DNA from: Neobacillus massiliamazoniensis
GTDB taxonomy: Bacteria; Bacillota; Bacilli; Bacillales; Cytobacillaceae
Direction of reading: 5' to 3'
Length of the DNA: 64,000 bases
Assembly: GCF_001048695.1 (NCBI RefSeq)
Contig: NZ_CVRB01000004.1
Span: 186,001-250,000, forward strand
The number at the start of each line of letters is the position of its first letter. Position 1 is the stretch's first letter. Of this stretch, positions 1 through 9,415 are shown in pieces. A program made the position numbers and the translations under genes. Under the pieces are notes generated by a model, which was given only the letters and a program-made list of their open reading frames with translations, searched no databases and was not told the origin of the DNA.

Positions 1-767
1 TCAATGAATGCAAAATGAAATTTAGCGGTTTTTCTACGGAGAACTTGAAAACCAAATTTTACGAATCGCGTGCTTTTATAATGATCCTTTAAAATGACAC
101 GCTTTTTGGCAACTCTTACTGCTTCGCTCATGACTTCATCGTCCAAATCATCTCGAAGAGCAAAATGGCCCAATGTCTTAATTCCATCTGATTCAAGAAT
201 ATTTTCTTCAAACATGGGATCAAAATATACGCAATCAACGGATGAGTTGGGTAAGTGTTTTAAATACTCCAGTGCTTTTGCATATTTCACTTTAATTCTT
301 TTCATCGCGAAATTCATGGAAGAAAGACCGGAATCCCAAGACTTCAATCCATCATTAACAATAAACTCCAAGTATTTTTGGCCTTCTATTCCCGTTACGC
401 TTCCTTCTTTCCCAACGAGGAAGCTTGCAACAATTGAGTCTGAGGCAAGACCTAGGGTGCAATCTAGAAGAGACATTCCTTTTGATAATTGTGCGGCTTC
501 GGCAAATGGGTCATGTTCACCATTTAATAAACGCTTGATTCTAAACATAGCCGAATTTGGATGAAAGAAAAATGGGGTAGAGCAGCCATTTTGGAATAAT
601 TCAAGCCGCTCTTTGCCGATGACAATGCAATCGCTGTTTAATTCCTCTTGCAAAAGCAGAATGGATTTCTTCCTTCGATCAATATAAGGCACTCCGAGTT
701 GTATCGCTATTTCTTTTGCGCTCTCCATCATAAATGAATTTGTTCTGCCAGCTGTTGTTACAAACAT
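1..767 (-). CDS. Class I SAM-dependent methyltransferase, YpiP/RsmJ-like (3' end cut by window)
   Basis: The frame starts at the ATG at 767 (MFVTTAGRTN) and stays open to the window edge, giving 255 codons. Only a short C-terminal end seems to be missing. The middle holds a SAM-binding motif I (LLDCTLGLASDSIVASFLVG), and further on VDCVYFDPMFE, a DPMF signature typical of RsmJ-type rRNA guanine methyltransferases. The N-terminus (SAKEIAIQLGVPYIDRR) matches the DUF548/RsmJ-like fold. The substrate is not shown by the sequence; rRNA is an inference from the family. It matches the B. subtilis ypiP position near brxA. A repeat element lies directly upstream. Confidence 0.75.
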   Translation of the reverse strand, partial: MFVTTAGRTNSFMMESAKEIAIQLGVPYIDRRKKSILLLQEELNSDCIVIGKERLELFQNGCSTPFFFHPNSAMFRIKRLLNGEHDPFAEAAQLSKGMSLLDCTLGLASDSIVASFLVGKEGSVTGIEGQKYLEFIVNDGLKSWDSGLSSMNFAMKRIKVKYAKALEYLKHLPNSSVDCVYFDPMFEENILESDGIKTLGHFALRDDLDDEVMSEAVRVAKKRVILKDHYKSTRFVKFGFQVLRRKTAKFHFAFI

Positions 768-796
768 ATGATCATCCTATCTAAATAGTAAAAGAA

Positions 797-1039
797 GGCT
801 TTGTTAAACCTGCCTTTTGATTTGCGCTCAAGAAGCGAGCATCCGCGGGCGTTCCGGGGAGCCTCCTAGGCGCTTAAGCGCCTGTGGGGTCTCCCCTGCC
901 CCGTACTCCCGCAGGACGTTGAATAAACATCCTTGAATTAACACCGCACGAAGGAAATGTGATAGCATTTTCGAGGATCTCGCGCCTTCCGCTCCAATCA
1001 ACATAGTTTCAAAAATCAACAATGACCTTTAACACAGGC
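797..1039 (+). mobile_element. MITE-like repeat element, 8-bp-TSD family, copy 1
   Basis: A 243-bp non-coding element with terminal inverted repeats (GGCTTTGTTAAAC at the left, TTTAACACAGGC at the right). It is flanked by the exact 8-bp direct repeat TAAAAGAA (789-796 and 1040-1047). The interior carries the GC-rich palindromic module CCGCGGGCGT...GGGGAGCCTCCT...GGGGTCTCCCC shared by all copies in this window, plus an AT-richer insert ending in a small GC hairpin. Short open frames across it are artefacts of its base composition. Confidence 0.85.
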
Positions 1040-1067
1040 TAAAAGAAAAGGATGTTTTTTAACATCC

Positions 1068-1505
1068 TTAAGAGCAGTGTGCTGCAAATGCCGTTTTAAG
1101 ATTTTCCATAACAGCTTCCATTGTGTTTCCTTCAATATCATGGCGCGGGATAAAATGAACAACCTCTTTACCTTTTAATAAGGCCATAGATGGGCTAGAT
1201 GGCTCAATGCCTTTAAAGTACTCACGCATTTTGGCCGTTGCCTCTTTATCTTGACCTGCAAAAACTGTTACAAGTGAGTCCGGTTTTTTCTCGCTATTGA
1301 GGACAACCTGAGTTACTGCTGGGCGTGCCAACCCACCGGCACATCCACAGACGGAATTGACAACAACAAGAGTTGTGCCGTTTGTGTGTTCTATGAATTG
1401 TTCTACCTCTTCATCAGTAGTTAGCTCTTTAAACCCTGCATTAGTCAATTCCTGCCGCATCGGCAAGACCATTTGTTTCATAAATTCTTCGTATGCATTT
1501 GACAT
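1068..1505 (-). CDS. brxA: Bacilliredoxin BrxA (YphP family)
   Basis: A 145-residue thioredoxin-fold protein of the DUF1094/YphP family. The redox motif Cys53-Gly-Cys55 is visible in VNSVCGCAGGLARP, the CGC form typical of bacilliredoxins. In B. subtilis this family removes bacillithiol from S-bacillithiolated proteins in the cytosol; that role is taken from the family. The C-terminal half (VTVFAGQDKEATAKMREYF...PSSPSMALLKGKEVV) matches the family throughout. It stands alone between two repeat elements. Confidence 0.92.
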   Translation of the reverse strand: MSNAYEEFMKQMVLPMRQELTNAGFKELTTDEEVEQFIEHTNGTTLVVVNSVCGCAGGLARPAVTQVVLNSEKKPDSLVTVFAGQDKEATAKMREYFKGIEPSSPSMALLKGKEVVHFIPRHDIEGNTMEAVMENLKTAFAAHCS

Positions 1506-1542
1506 TCTAACATCACTCCGTATCTATAGTTTTTATTTTGTT

Positions 1543-1619
1543 GGCCCTGTTAAATATGGATGTTGATCTCAGCTCCAATCAACATAGTAAAAAAATCAAC
1601 AATGTTCTTTAACATATCC
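1543..1619 (+). mobile_element. Deleted remnant of the 8-bp-TSD repeat family, copy 2
   Basis: A 77-bp derivative that keeps both ends of the family (GGCCCTGTTAAA... and ...TCTTTAACATATCC) and the AATCAACA segments. The GC-rich palindrome is gone. The flanks ATTTTGTT (1535-1542) and ATTTTTTA (from 1620) resemble a decayed 8-bp duplication. It lies in the brxA upstream region, so it may separate brxA from its promoter or supply part of its leader. Confidence 0.6.
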
Positions 1620-1643
1620 ATTTTTTAAAAAAATTAATTTCAT

Positions 1644-2780
1644 TTACTCGTCTGTTTTTCTCAATTCAGTCATTTGCTTCCAAACCGATCCTTTTGCCTC
1701 TTCGCCCCCTTCAATTCGTTCAACTGCCATTTTTATTTGCATGCTAACTTCAAATTCTGAGTCATCTTCTGCCGCTTTTAAAGCAGGGAGTGCTTTTTCA
1801 TCGCCAACCTCGTATAAAAACATCGCTGCCCGCCAGCGCACCAATTTACTCTCATCCAATAAAGCCTCAACCATTTTGTCTTGTGCCTCTTTAAAGCCTA
1901 AATCTGATAAGCAATCTCCGGCCGTCCTGCGAACAGCTACGGTTTTGTCCTTTAATGCTTTGTACAAAAGTGGCAATACAGATGAATCTTTGATCATACC
2001 AAGGTAAACAGTTGCCAATCTACGGATTGATGGCTTTTCGTCAGTTAACGCTTTTTCGAGGACAGGTAAATCCTCCAGTTCAGGATCATCCATTTGTTCG
2101 AGAAGCATGTAACGAACATGCCAATCAGGATGATTTAAATTTTCTAAAGCTATTTTTTTTCGGGCTCGATTCGTCTTCGCTTCCTGAATGGTTTCTTTTA
2201 ACTGTGCTTTCTCTACTAATTTTTCAAGTCTATCTATAGGGTAGGCTGCAATGATTTCATCCACCACATCCTGACCAATCTGATCAAACTCTCCATAACG
2301 GACTCCTTGATTTTGCCACTTCCGTAAAAGGATATAATTGTCTTCAGGGAGCTGTGCCCGCTCCCTTGCCTTCAAAAAGTATTCTGGCATACCAAATCTT
2401 TTTTCAACGGAATCATTAGACAGCTTTACTTGGAGAGGAATCTCCTTAAATACTTGCACTTCAACCTTTATTTCCCCAAAATGTTCATCAATAATTTTTG
2501 TGGAAGGTGCAGCCTCATCATTGCTTTCTCCAAAAGCTAGACGAACCTTTGGCAAAAGGCCCTTCCAATCAAACTTTGCATTTCTTTCAACAGCAAGAAA
2601 ATCTGCAACATGATAAACACCTTTGATGCCCTCGATTTGAAGGATGGCCTGAATAACTGAAGGAGCATCTGTTGCGGTATCTTTTTTGTAATTATGACTT
2701 TTTCCCATTGGAAGCTCTTCATCTAAAAGAATTTTCATTGTATTCGGGCTTGGAGTTGGCTCAATCGCCTTAATTTTCAA
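1644..2780 (-). CDS. ypgR: NifU-N / HEAT-repeat protein, CvfC/YpgR family
   Basis: 378 residues. About residues 1-85 form a scaffold NfuA/NifU N-terminal domain (MKIKAIEPTPSPNTMKI, then VIQAILQIEGIKGVYHVADF). Residues about 200-365 are helical HEAT-like repeats (LENLNHPDWHVRYMLLEQ, RLATVYLGMIKDSSVLPLL, VRRTAGDCLSDLGFKEA). This is the architecture of the conserved virulence factor C family, B. subtilis YpgR. The molecular role is not established; Fe-S or protein scaffolding is only suggested by the N-terminal domain. It lies between brxA and the ABC-F/ypgQ pair. Confidence 0.85.
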   Translation of the reverse strand: MKIKAIEPTPSPNTMKILLDEELPMGKSHNYKKDTATDAPSVIQAILQIEGIKGVYHVADFLAVERNAKFDWKGLLPKVRLAFGESNDEAAPSTKIIDEHFGEIKVEVQVFKEIPLQVKLSNDSVEKRFGMPEYFLKARERAQLPEDNYILLRKWQNQGVRYGEFDQIGQDVVDEIIAAYPIDRLEKLVEKAQLKETIQEAKTNRARKKIALENLNHPDWHVRYMLLEQMDDPELEDLPVLEKALTDEKPSIRRLATVYLGMIKDSSVLPLLYKALKDKTVAVRRTAGDCLSDLGFKEAQDKMVEALLDESKLVRWRAAMFLYEVGDEKALPALKAAEDDSEFEVSMQIKMAVERIEGGEEAKGSVWKQMTELRKTDE

Positions 2781-3009
2781 GATATCATCACCCTTATTCT
2801 GATGTATTCATTGTAACTTTATCATATTGAATACAATTCATTCATTTTACATGCCTATAAAGCAAAGAAAAATATCATTCAATAAATAGCAATAGCTGTC
2901 CATCATCTGGCCCTTCGATACCAAAAACTAATGAATAAAGCGTGTATTTATCGAATTATTATTGCAGGAGAAATTATGCTTTTAAGGCTAACAAGGTGAT
3001 TCTACATTC
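2781..3009. other. Intergenic gap with a coding-like fragment
   Basis: AT-rich spacer between ypgR and the ABC-F gene. On the minus strand about 2882-2950 reads as YTLYSLVFGIEGPDDGQLLLFIE followed by a stop. That is an ordinary-looking protein end, but no start codon or ribosome binding site precedes it in frame. It may be the tail of a deleted gene. Nothing else was recognised. Confidence 0.25.
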
Positions 3010-4893
3010 CTACTCAGCAAGTTCTGCTAAATACGACCAGCGTTCAATTAATTGTTCCAGCTTTGTATTTAATTCCATTTCCTGCTTCATCAATTCCTGC
3101 GCTTTCGTAAAGTCACTACCCGTTTTTTCCATTTCTAAAACAATTTCCTCAAGTCTTGCTTCTGTATTAGCAATTACCTCATCAATTTCTTCCCATTCTT
3201 TTTGCTCTAAATAGGACATTTTTTTCTTTTTTTCTTTTACCTGAGGTTTAGATGGTTGCTTAGAAACTAGTTGTGATTTTTCAGTTCCAATAGAAGTTTC
3301 CTTTTCGAGATATTCACTGTAGCATCCGTAAAAAGAATCAATTTTCCCTTTGCCTTGCAATACTAATAGCTGTTCAGCAGCTTTATCAAGAAAATATCGG
3401 TCATGCGATACTGTGATGACAACTCCAGGAAATTCCTCTAAATAATCCTCAAGAACTGTTAATGTCTGAGTATCTAGATCATTTGTCGGTTCATCAAGCA
3501 ATAGGACATTTGGTGCGGACATTAAAAGCTTTAACAGGTATAATCGTCTTTTTTCTCCCCCTGACAGCTTGCGGATGAGTGTCCCATGGGTAAATGGAGG
3601 GAATAGGAAGCGCTCAAGCATTTGGGCAGCGGAAATGGTCTTTCCATCAGAGGTCTCCACGATTTGAGCAGTCTCTTTTATATATTCAATCATCCGCTTA
3701 TTTTCATCCATATCTTCACTTTCTTGGGTATAATAAGCGATTTTTACTGTCTGACCAATAAGATATTCACCTTCATCGAGAGGAATTTTTCCAGTAAGTA
3801 TATTTAATAGCGTGGATTTTCCAGTTCCATTTCTGCCGATGATGCCAATCCTGTCGCCCGGTTTTACCAGTAAATCAAAGTGATCTAGGATTGTTTTTTC
3901 TCCATATCGTTTCGATCCATCCTTTATTTCAAACACTTGCTTTCCAAGCCTGCTTCCATTTAATGAGATATCCAGTTTTTCAACACTTGGTTTTCCACTT
4001 GAAAGCTTTTCATCCAGTTCTTCAAATCTCCCGATCCGTGCTTTTTGCTTTGTCGATCTTGCTTGAGCACCCCGTCTAATCCACTCAAGCTCTCTTCTGT
4101 ATAAGTTTTTTCTTTTTTCAAAGGTCGCTGCTTCATTCTCTTCACGAATTGCCTTTGCTTCTAAAAAGGCAGCATAATTACCTTTGTAGCTGTATATGTT
4201 TCCACCGTCTAATTCAAACATTCTGTTCGTTACTCTATCTAAGAAATAGCGGTCATGGGTTACGAGTAAGATAGAGCCCTTATACCTGCTCAAGTAATCT
4301 TCGAGCCATTTTACTGAATCAAAATCTAGATGGTTCGTCGGTTCATCAAGAATAAGTAGATCTGGTTCTGCAATGAGAACCTGTGCCAATGCGACCCGTT
4401 TTTTTTGACCGCCAGATAGCTCTCCTATTTTCTTTGAGAAATCATCAATTCCTAATTTCATTAAAATTGTCTTAGCATTTGTACTTGCATTCCATGCGTC
4501 AAGGGCATCCATTTGTTTATGTAATTGAAAAAGCGATTCCTGAAGAGATGAGTCTGTCGGGAATGAATTCAGTTTGATTAACAGACTTTCGTATTCTCTC
4601 ATCAGCTTCAATATCGGTGCATCGCCATGAAAAACTTGTTCAAGCACAGTTCGACTCTTCTCTAGTTCTGGTTGCTGTTCCAAAAAGGAAATCGAATAAT
4701 CTTTACTTGAGCTTATTTTTCCATCATCTGGTGTATCTTTTCCTGACACTATTTTTAATAACGATGATTTCCCAGTACCATTCACACCAATGAGGCCTAC
4801 ACGTTCTTTTTCTCCGATGGTAAAGGAAATATTCTTAAATAATTGTTTTTCTCCATACGTTTTCGAAACGTTTTCAACTGTTAACATTTTCAT
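3010..4893 (-). CDS. ABC-F family ATPase, YfmR/Uup-like
   Basis: 627 residues with two ABC ATPase domains and no membrane segment, so a soluble ABC-F protein that acts on ribosomes. The first domain has Walker A GVNGTGKS (about residues 37-44), signature LSGGQKKR and Walker B LLILDEPTNHLD. The second has GRNGTGKST, LSGGEKRR and VLLLDEPTNDLD. An interdomain linker rich in Arg and Lys (RRELEWIRRGAQARSTKQKAR) and a C-terminal coiled coil (KKKMSYLEQKEWEEIDEVI) match YfmR/Uup. YfmR helps translation of difficult sequences in B. subtilis; antibiotic resistance is less likely but not excluded. It overlaps the upstream ypgQ by 4 nt, so the two are co-translated. Confidence 0.85.
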   Translation of the reverse strand: MKMLTVENVSKTYGEKQLFKNISFTIGEKERVGLIGVNGTGKSSLLKIVSGKDTPDDGKISSSKDYSISFLEQQPELEKSRTVLEQVFHGDAPILKLMREYESLLIKLNSFPTDSSLQESLFQLHKQMDALDAWNASTNAKTILMKLGIDDFSKKIGELSGGQKKRVALAQVLIAEPDLLILDEPTNHLDFDSVKWLEDYLSRYKGSILLVTHDRYFLDRVTNRMFELDGGNIYSYKGNYAAFLEAKAIREENEAATFEKRKNLYRRELEWIRRGAQARSTKQKARIGRFEELDEKLSSGKPSVEKLDISLNGSRLGKQVFEIKDGSKRYGEKTILDHFDLLVKPGDRIGIIGRNGTGKSTLLNILTGKIPLDEGEYLIGQTVKIAYYTQESEDMDENKRMIEYIKETAQIVETSDGKTISAAQMLERFLFPPFTHGTLIRKLSGGEKRRLYLLKLLMSAPNVLLLDEPTNDLDTQTLTVLEDYLEEFPGVVITVSHDRYFLDKAAEQLLVLQGKGKIDSFYGCYSEYLEKETSIGTEKSQLVSKQPSKPQVKEKKKKMSYLEQKEWEEIDEVIANTEARLEEIVLEMEKTGSDFTKAQELMKQEMELNTKLEQLIERWSYLAELAE

Positions 4894-5537
4894 ACTTTAC
4901 CATTCCATTCTTGAAAAAAATGTGTCAAAAAGGATTCCATCATGTTTTGACGTATTTCAGCCATTTCTTTAGCCCTAGTTGTATTTAGTAATTCTTTTAG
5001 TTTCAGCAATTTTTCATAAAAATGATGAATAGTGGTCGATTTACCACTTCGATATTCTTCCAAACTCATTTCTTCTCGGACACTGAATTTAGGGTCGTAT
5101 ATAGGTTGTCCTTTTTTCCCGCCGTATGCGAACGCTCTGGCAATACCGATGGCACCGATTGCATCCAACCGGTCGGCGTCTTGAACGATTTTAGCCTCAA
5201 TTGAAACAAGCTCTGTTTTTCTGCCGCCTTTATAGGAAATGGATTTAATGATTTGGTTAATATGATCTTTATCTTCATCAGTTAATGGGATAGTTTTTAA
5301 AAAGCTTGCTAGTTTTAAGTCTCCCATTTCCGCACTTGTATTTAGCTTTTCATCAGGTATATCGTGGAGAAGTGCAGCCATTTCAATAATGAAAGGGTCC
5401 CCACTCTTCTCATACTGCCAGATATGCAAAGCATTTTTTCTAACTCTGTCAATATGAAACCAATCATGTCCGGTAGCATCTTCCCCTAATTCGTTACGAA
5501 CATAATTTTCTGTTTGTTCGATGATTAGTTCTTTCAT
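4890..5537 (-). CDS. ypgQ: HD-domain phosphohydrolase, YpgQ-like
   Basis: The chosen start is the ATG at 5537 (MKELIIEQTENYV), preceded by AAGGCAGGTGC; the frame is open 27 codons further upstream without a ribosome binding site. That gives 215 residues. HD-superfamily metal ligands are visible: HDWFHIDRV, AALLHDIPD and QDADRLDAIGAIG. B. subtilis YpgQ hydrolyses nucleoside triphosphates to pyrophosphate and monophosphate; the same activity is inferred here. Its stop overlaps the ABC-F start by 4 nt. Confidence 0.85.
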   Translation of the reverse strand: MKELIIEQTENYVRNELGEDATGHDWFHIDRVRKNALHIWQYEKSGDPFIIEMAALLHDIPDEKLNTSAEMGDLKLASFLKTIPLTDEDKDHINQIIKSISYKGGRKTELVSIEAKIVQDADRLDAIGAIGIARAFAYGGKKGQPIYDPKFSVREEMSLEEYRSGKSTTIHHFYEKLLKLKELLNTTRAKEMAEIRQNMMESFLTHFFQEWNGKV

Positions 5538-5650
5538 TTTTGCACCTGCCTTTATCCTTGATATTTTATCAAGAAAATTAAGAATAGCGCAAGGCAGCTG
5601 GTGCTGGACAATTCTCACAGTGTAAAGATATAAATTCTGTTTTATAAAAA

Positions 5651-5894
5651 GGCTGTGTTAAACTTGCCTGTTGATTTGTGCTCAAGAAGCGAGCATCCGC
5701 GGGCGTTCCGGGGAGCCTCCTCGGCGCTTAAGCGCCTGTGGGGTCTCCCCTGCCCCGTACTCCCGCAGGACATTGAATTACATCCTTGAATCCGCCCACG
5801 CACGAAGGAAATGCGATAGCATTTTCGAGGAGTCTCGCGCCTTCCGCTCCAATCAACATAGTTTCAAAAATCAACTATGACCTTTAACACAGCC
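5651..5894 (+). mobile_element. MITE-like repeat element, 8-bp-TSD family, copy 3
   Basis: 244 bp with ends GGCTGTGTTAAAC and TTTAACACAGCC, flanked by an exact 8-bp direct repeat TATAAAAA (5643-5650 and 5895-5902). The interior has the GC-rich palindrome followed by the AT-richer insert and CGCCTTCCGCTCCAATCAACA. It lies upstream of the ypgQ/ABC-F operon. Confidence 0.88.
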
Positions 5895-5905
5895 TATAAA
5901 AAAGA

Positions 5906-6016
5906 AGGATGCCCCAAACAAAGTGCTAGACCTCTCAACCTTTAATATATAGCTGAACTTTGCCTAATAAGCAGCTATTTTAAATGTTAAGCGAGAGGTC
6001 AGACCCTTTTGGAACA
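5906..6016 (+). mobile_element. Second MITE-like family, copy A (about 110 bp)
   Basis: The segment begins GGATGCCCCAAAC and ends CCCTTTTGGAACACCC. Its two halves are imperfect inverted repeats (AGACCTCTCAAC near the left, AGCGAGAGGTCAGACC near the right). The reverse complement of 53886-53991 aligns with it over the whole length, including AATATATAG and TGAACTTTGC. No transposase and no clear target duplication was seen. It sits immediately after the stop of the 6021-6536 gene and could act as its terminator. Confidence 0.65.
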
Positions 6017-6020
6017 CCCT

Positions 6021-6536
6021 TTATAAGCGTCTTAATGTCGTGATCATAAATTCTAACATATCGACTAGATCATCGATTTGCTCTTCTCTTATGACGCGAT
6101 CAAATTCGACTGTTATGAAATCTACTTGTTTTTCATTTGGCGCTAATGGATTGTATTGAACAATTTGAGAAATTTTTCTCTTTGGTCCCCAAATATCCTG
6201 AAGCGTTTTTTCAATTGCTTTAAAATCCTCGTTAACTTCTGTATCATGAATCAAAAATTGAAGGATAATCTCGCAGCCTGCAAGATTTTTTGGCATAAAG
6301 TCTGACAGAAGCTCGGCAGCTAAATTACCAAGCTGTGATTCCATTATTATTTTGGCGGAAATTTTCCTTCTATTACCTTCTGCCAACTCAAATGTTAATT
6401 CAAAACACCGGGACATTTTGGCCATATTAATTAAATCATTTCGGTCAGTAATAACGATTTCGCCACTTATGTCCAAATCATAAAGGGCCCCTTGCATTAC
6501 TACCTTCATATTTTCAAAGGCAGTTGGATCAAACAT
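6021..6536 (-). CDS. Unrecognised conserved-looking protein next to fhs
   Basis: 171 residues, acidic, with no signal peptide or membrane segment. The N-terminal half reads like a beta-rich domain (MQGALYDLDISGEIVITDRNDLINMAK, CFELTFELAEG). The C-terminal part is helical (EEQIDDLVDMLEFMITTLRRL). I do not recognise the family. The start follows AGGTGAAGTGG at good spacing. It begins 22 nt after the stop of fhs on the same strand, so it is very probably co-transcribed with it. Confidence 0.6.
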   Translation of the reverse strand: MFDPTAFENMKVVMQGALYDLDISGEIVITDRNDLINMAKMSRCFELTFELAEGNRRKISAKIIMESQLGNLAAELLSDFMPKNLAGCEIILQFLIHDTEVNEDFKAIEKTLQDIWGPKRKISQIVQYNPLAPNEKQVDFITVEFDRVIREEQIDDLVDMLEFMITTLRRL

Positions 6537-6558
6537 AATTCCACTTCACCTCAAATCT

Positions 6559-8247
6559 TTAGAACAGCCCCAAAGCATTTCCATTTTCATCAACATCCAT
6601 TTTCAAGGCTGCAGGTTTTTTTGGAAGCCCCGGCATTGTCATAACATCTCCAGTTAAGGCAACAATAAAGCCGGCGCCGATAGATGGCTTAAACTCTCTT
6701 ACAGTAATGGTAAAGTCCATTGGCCTGCCTAGTTTTGCTGGATCATCGGATAATGAGTATTGTGTTTTGGCCATACATACCGGTAAATTAGACCAACCAA
6801 ATTGTTCAAATTCAAGTAATTGTTTTTTTGCTTTTGACGAAAATTCTACATTCTTACCGCCATATACTTGTTGAACAATCGTTATTACCTTCTTTTCAAT
6901 CGAATCAGATAACTCATATAAAGGATGAAACTGGTTTTGTTCCTTTTCAATCACGGTTAACAGCTTTTCAGCAAGCTCGATTCCACCCTCTCCGCCTTTT
7001 TCCCAAACCTCTGTTAAAGCTACTGGAACATCCTCAAGTTTACACCAATCTAGCAAGGTTTTAACCTCAAGGTCCGTGTCTGTGATGAATTTATTTATTG
7101 CAACGACGACTGGTATTCCAAAACTTTTAATGGTCTCAATATGTTTTTGTAGGTTAGCAAATCCCAATGTCAACGCTGCGATATTTTCCTTTACTAATTC
7201 TGATTTTTGTACCCCACCATGCATCTTTAACGCACGAATTGTAGCGACAACAACAACTGCTTCCGGCTTTATTCCAGCACTTCTTGATTTAATATGTAAA
7301 AATTTCTCGGCTCCTAAATCCGCTCCAAAGCCACCTTCCGTGATTACATAATCAGCGAGCTTGGAAGCGGCAATCGTTGCTATGACACTGTTACATCCAT
7401 GTGCAATATTAGCAAAGGGGCCTCCGTGAATAAGCGCTGGCGTATGTTCGATAGTCTGGACTAGATTGGGTTTCACTGCATCCTTCAATAAAAGGGTCAG
7501 CGCCCCTTCAACACCGAGGTCTCCGACTGTAACAGGTTCCTTTTTATCATTATAGGCAACTACCATTCGTGATAAGCGCAATTTTAAATCCTTTATGTCC
7601 TTAGCCAAACATAAAACTGCCATTATTTCTGAGGCCACTGTGATATCAAAACCATCTTCCCTTGGAACGCCTTGGAGAGGACCGCCAAGTCCAATAATCA
7701 CCTTTCGTAATGCCCGGTCGTTTAAATCAACAGCGCGTTTCCAAACAATCCTGCGCTGGTCAATTCGCAGTTCATTCCCTTGCTGGAGGTGATTATCAAT
7801 TAAGGCTGCAAGGGCGTTATTTGCTGTGGTTATTGCATGCAGGTCACCGGTAAAATGTAAATTGATATCTTCCATCGGTAGCACCTGTGCATATCCACCC
7901 CCAGTTGCACCGCCTTTTATCCCCATCGTCGGTCCGAGTGAAGGCTCACGCATGGCAATCATTGCTTTTTTTCCTAATTGGGTAAAGGCATCGCCAAGTC
8001 CTACAGTAACGGTTGATTTCCCTTCACCCGCAGGAGTTGGGTTAATAGAGGTAACAAGAATAATTTTCCCGCTTTCTTTTGTTTTTATTTTTGCAAGGGC
8101 TTCATTGGAAAGTTTCGCCTTGTATTTCCCATATAACTCAAGATCATTTTCTTCTAAACCAATCTTCCTAGCAATCTCAACAATTGGTTTCATAGTTGAT
8201 TCTTGTGCAATTTCAATGTCTGACTTTACTTTTGTAATTGCTTCCAA
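6559..8247 (-). CDS. fhs: Formate-tetrahydrofolate ligase
   Basis: Makes 10-formyl-tetrahydrofolate from formate, THF and ATP in one-carbon metabolism. The P-loop-like motif [18 protein letters not shown] is near the N-terminus, and the family signatures [20 protein letters not shown] and [14 protein letters not shown] are present. I chose the TTG at 8247 ([17 protein letters not shown]): it has AGAGAGGG at proper distance and gives 562 residues, the usual length. An ATG at 8283 adds 12 residues without a good ribosome binding site. Fhs is absent from B. subtilis 168, so this is an accessory gene in an otherwise conserved block. Confidence 0.95.
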   Translation of the reverse strand: MEAITKVKSDIEIAQESTMKPIVEIARKIGLEENDLELYGKYKAKLSNEALAKIKTKESGKIILVTSINPTPAGEGKSTVTVGLGDAFTQLGKKAMIAMREPSLGPTMGIKGGATGGGYAQVLPMEDINLHFTGDLHAITTANNALAALIDNHLQQGNELRIDQRRIVWKRAVDLNDRALRKVIIGLGGPLQGVPREDGFDITVASEIMAVLCLAKDIKDLKLRLSRMVVAYNDKKEPVTVGDLGVEGALTLLLKDAVKPNLVQTIEHTPALIHGGPFANIAHGCNSVIATIAASKLADYVITEGGFGADLGAEKFLHIKSRSAGIKPEAVVVVATIRALKMHGGVQKSELVKENIAALTLGFANLQKHIETIKSFGIPVVVAINKFITDTDLEVKTLLDWCKLEDVPVALTEVWEKGGEGGIELAEKLLTVIEKEQNQFHPLYELSDSIEKKVITIVQQVYGGKNVEFSSKAKKQLLEFEQFGWSNLPVCMAKTQYSLSDDPAKLGRPMDFTITVREFKPSIGAGFIVALTGDVMTMPGLPKKPAALKMDVDENGNALGLF

Positions 8248-8409
8248 AACAGATCCCTCTCTTTTCTTTATATTGAATGACAACTCTAATTTTATTGTAA
8301 CAAATTAACTGTTTTTTTCCTTCATTAATTTTGAACAATTTATTATCTTTTCTGAATTAACAATAATGTATATAATAATATTGAATTTTTCAAAAATACT
8401 TTTCACTTA

Positions 8410-8437
8410 TTGACATCATCGCTTTAAGCTTTATAAT
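8410..8437 (+). promoter_or_regulatory. Sigma-A promoter of metA
   Basis: TTGACA (8410-8415), 16-nt spacer, TATAAT (8432-8437): consensus hexamers about 45 bp before the metA start. I looked for an S-box (SAM riboswitch) or T-box in the leader and saw none; the leader is too short for either. Confidence 0.75.
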
Positions 8438-8480
8438 TCAGAATAATGAGATTAATTGTAACGAGAAAGGGGATGGTCAC

Positions 8481-9389
8481 TTGCCTATTAACATTCCAAA
8501 GCTCTTACCCGCACGAGAAATTTTAGAGCAGGAAAATATTTTTATAATGGATGATGAACGTGCAACTGGTCAGGATATCAGGCCGTTAAATATCTTAATC
8601 TTGAATTTAATGCCTGAAAAAGAGAAAGCAGAAACACAACTGTTAAGATTATTGGGAAATACCCCATTACAAGTAAATGTTACTTTTCTTAAAACCCATA
8701 CCTATGAATCCACTCATACAAGCAAGCAGCATCTAGAGCAATTTTACAAAACCTTTTCCGAAATGAAACATCAGCGATTTGACGGAATGATAATAACAGG
8801 GGCACCTGTTGAGCTGTTAGATTTTGAACAAGTGAAATATTGGCAGGAATTAACCAATATTATGGAATGGACAAAAACAAATGTTACCTCAACATTGCAT
8901 ATATGCTGGGGAGCTCAGGCAGCACTCTACTATCATTATGAGATTGGAAAGTTTGAATTGGATCGAAAATGCTCTGGAATTTATCCACATCGAATTTTCG
9001 AACAAAATGATATTCTATTACGAGGATTCGATGATCATTTTTATGCTCCCCATTCTCGCTATACTGATGTATCTATTGAAGCAATAAAGGGGCATCCGGA
9101 ATTAAAATTGCTTGCAGCTTCAATGGAGGCAGGTGCATTATTAATTGCTTCTCGTGACCGAAAGCATGTTATGATCACGGGTCATTTAGAGTATGAATCT
9201 GATACTCTCGCACAGGAATATGCCAGAGACATTAATAAAGGGTTAGAAATTCATATTCCAGAAAACTATTTTCCAAATAATGATCCCAGTCTTCCACCCA
9301 TAAACAGTTGGAGAGCCCATGGCCATTTATTCTTCTCTAATTGGCTTAATTATTATGTCTATCAAGAAACACCCTTTATATGGGAATAA
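8481..9389 (+). CDS. metA: Homoserine O-acetyltransferase MetA
   Basis: 302 residues, starting at a TTG (8481) with AAAGGGGAT upstream. It acylates homoserine for methionine synthesis. The catalytic Cys142 lies in [14 protein letters not shown], and the HLEYES motif carries the conserved His and Glu. Residue 111 is Glu ([12 protein letters not shown]); in this family Glu111 goes with acetyl-CoA use and Gly111 with succinyl-CoA, so acetyltransferase activity is inferred. It has its own promoter. Its terminator was split by the IS1182-type element that follows. Confidence 0.95.
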   Translation: MPINIPKLLPAREILEQENIFIMDDERATGQDIRPLNILILNLMPEKEKAETQLLRLLGNTPLQVNVTFLKTHTYESTHTSKQHLEQFYKTFSEMKHQRFDGMIITGAPVELLDFEQVKYWQELTNIMEWTKTNVTSTLHICWGAQAALYYHYEIGKFELDRKCSGIYPHRIFEQNDILLRGFDDHFYAPHSRYTDVSIEAIKGHPELKLLAASMEAGALLIASRDRKHVMITGHLEYESDTLAQEYARDINKGLEIHIPENYFPNNDPSLPPINSWRAHGHLFFSNWLNYYVYQETPFIWE

Positions 9390-9415
9390 CAAGAAAGCAT
9401 CGGCAACCAGCCGAT

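Noticed and set aside
828-1022. Open frames inside the repeat elements (also 5671-5880, 9463-9678, 10182-10385, 13790-14026, 19059-19319, 27622-27900)
   Set aside because: They follow the GC-rich palindrome, occur on both strands, have no ribosome binding site and differ in frame between copies.
8284-8480. SAM riboswitch (S-box) before metA
   Set aside because: The transcript would start about 40 nt before the start codon, leaving no room for the aptamer, and no S-box sequence was seen.
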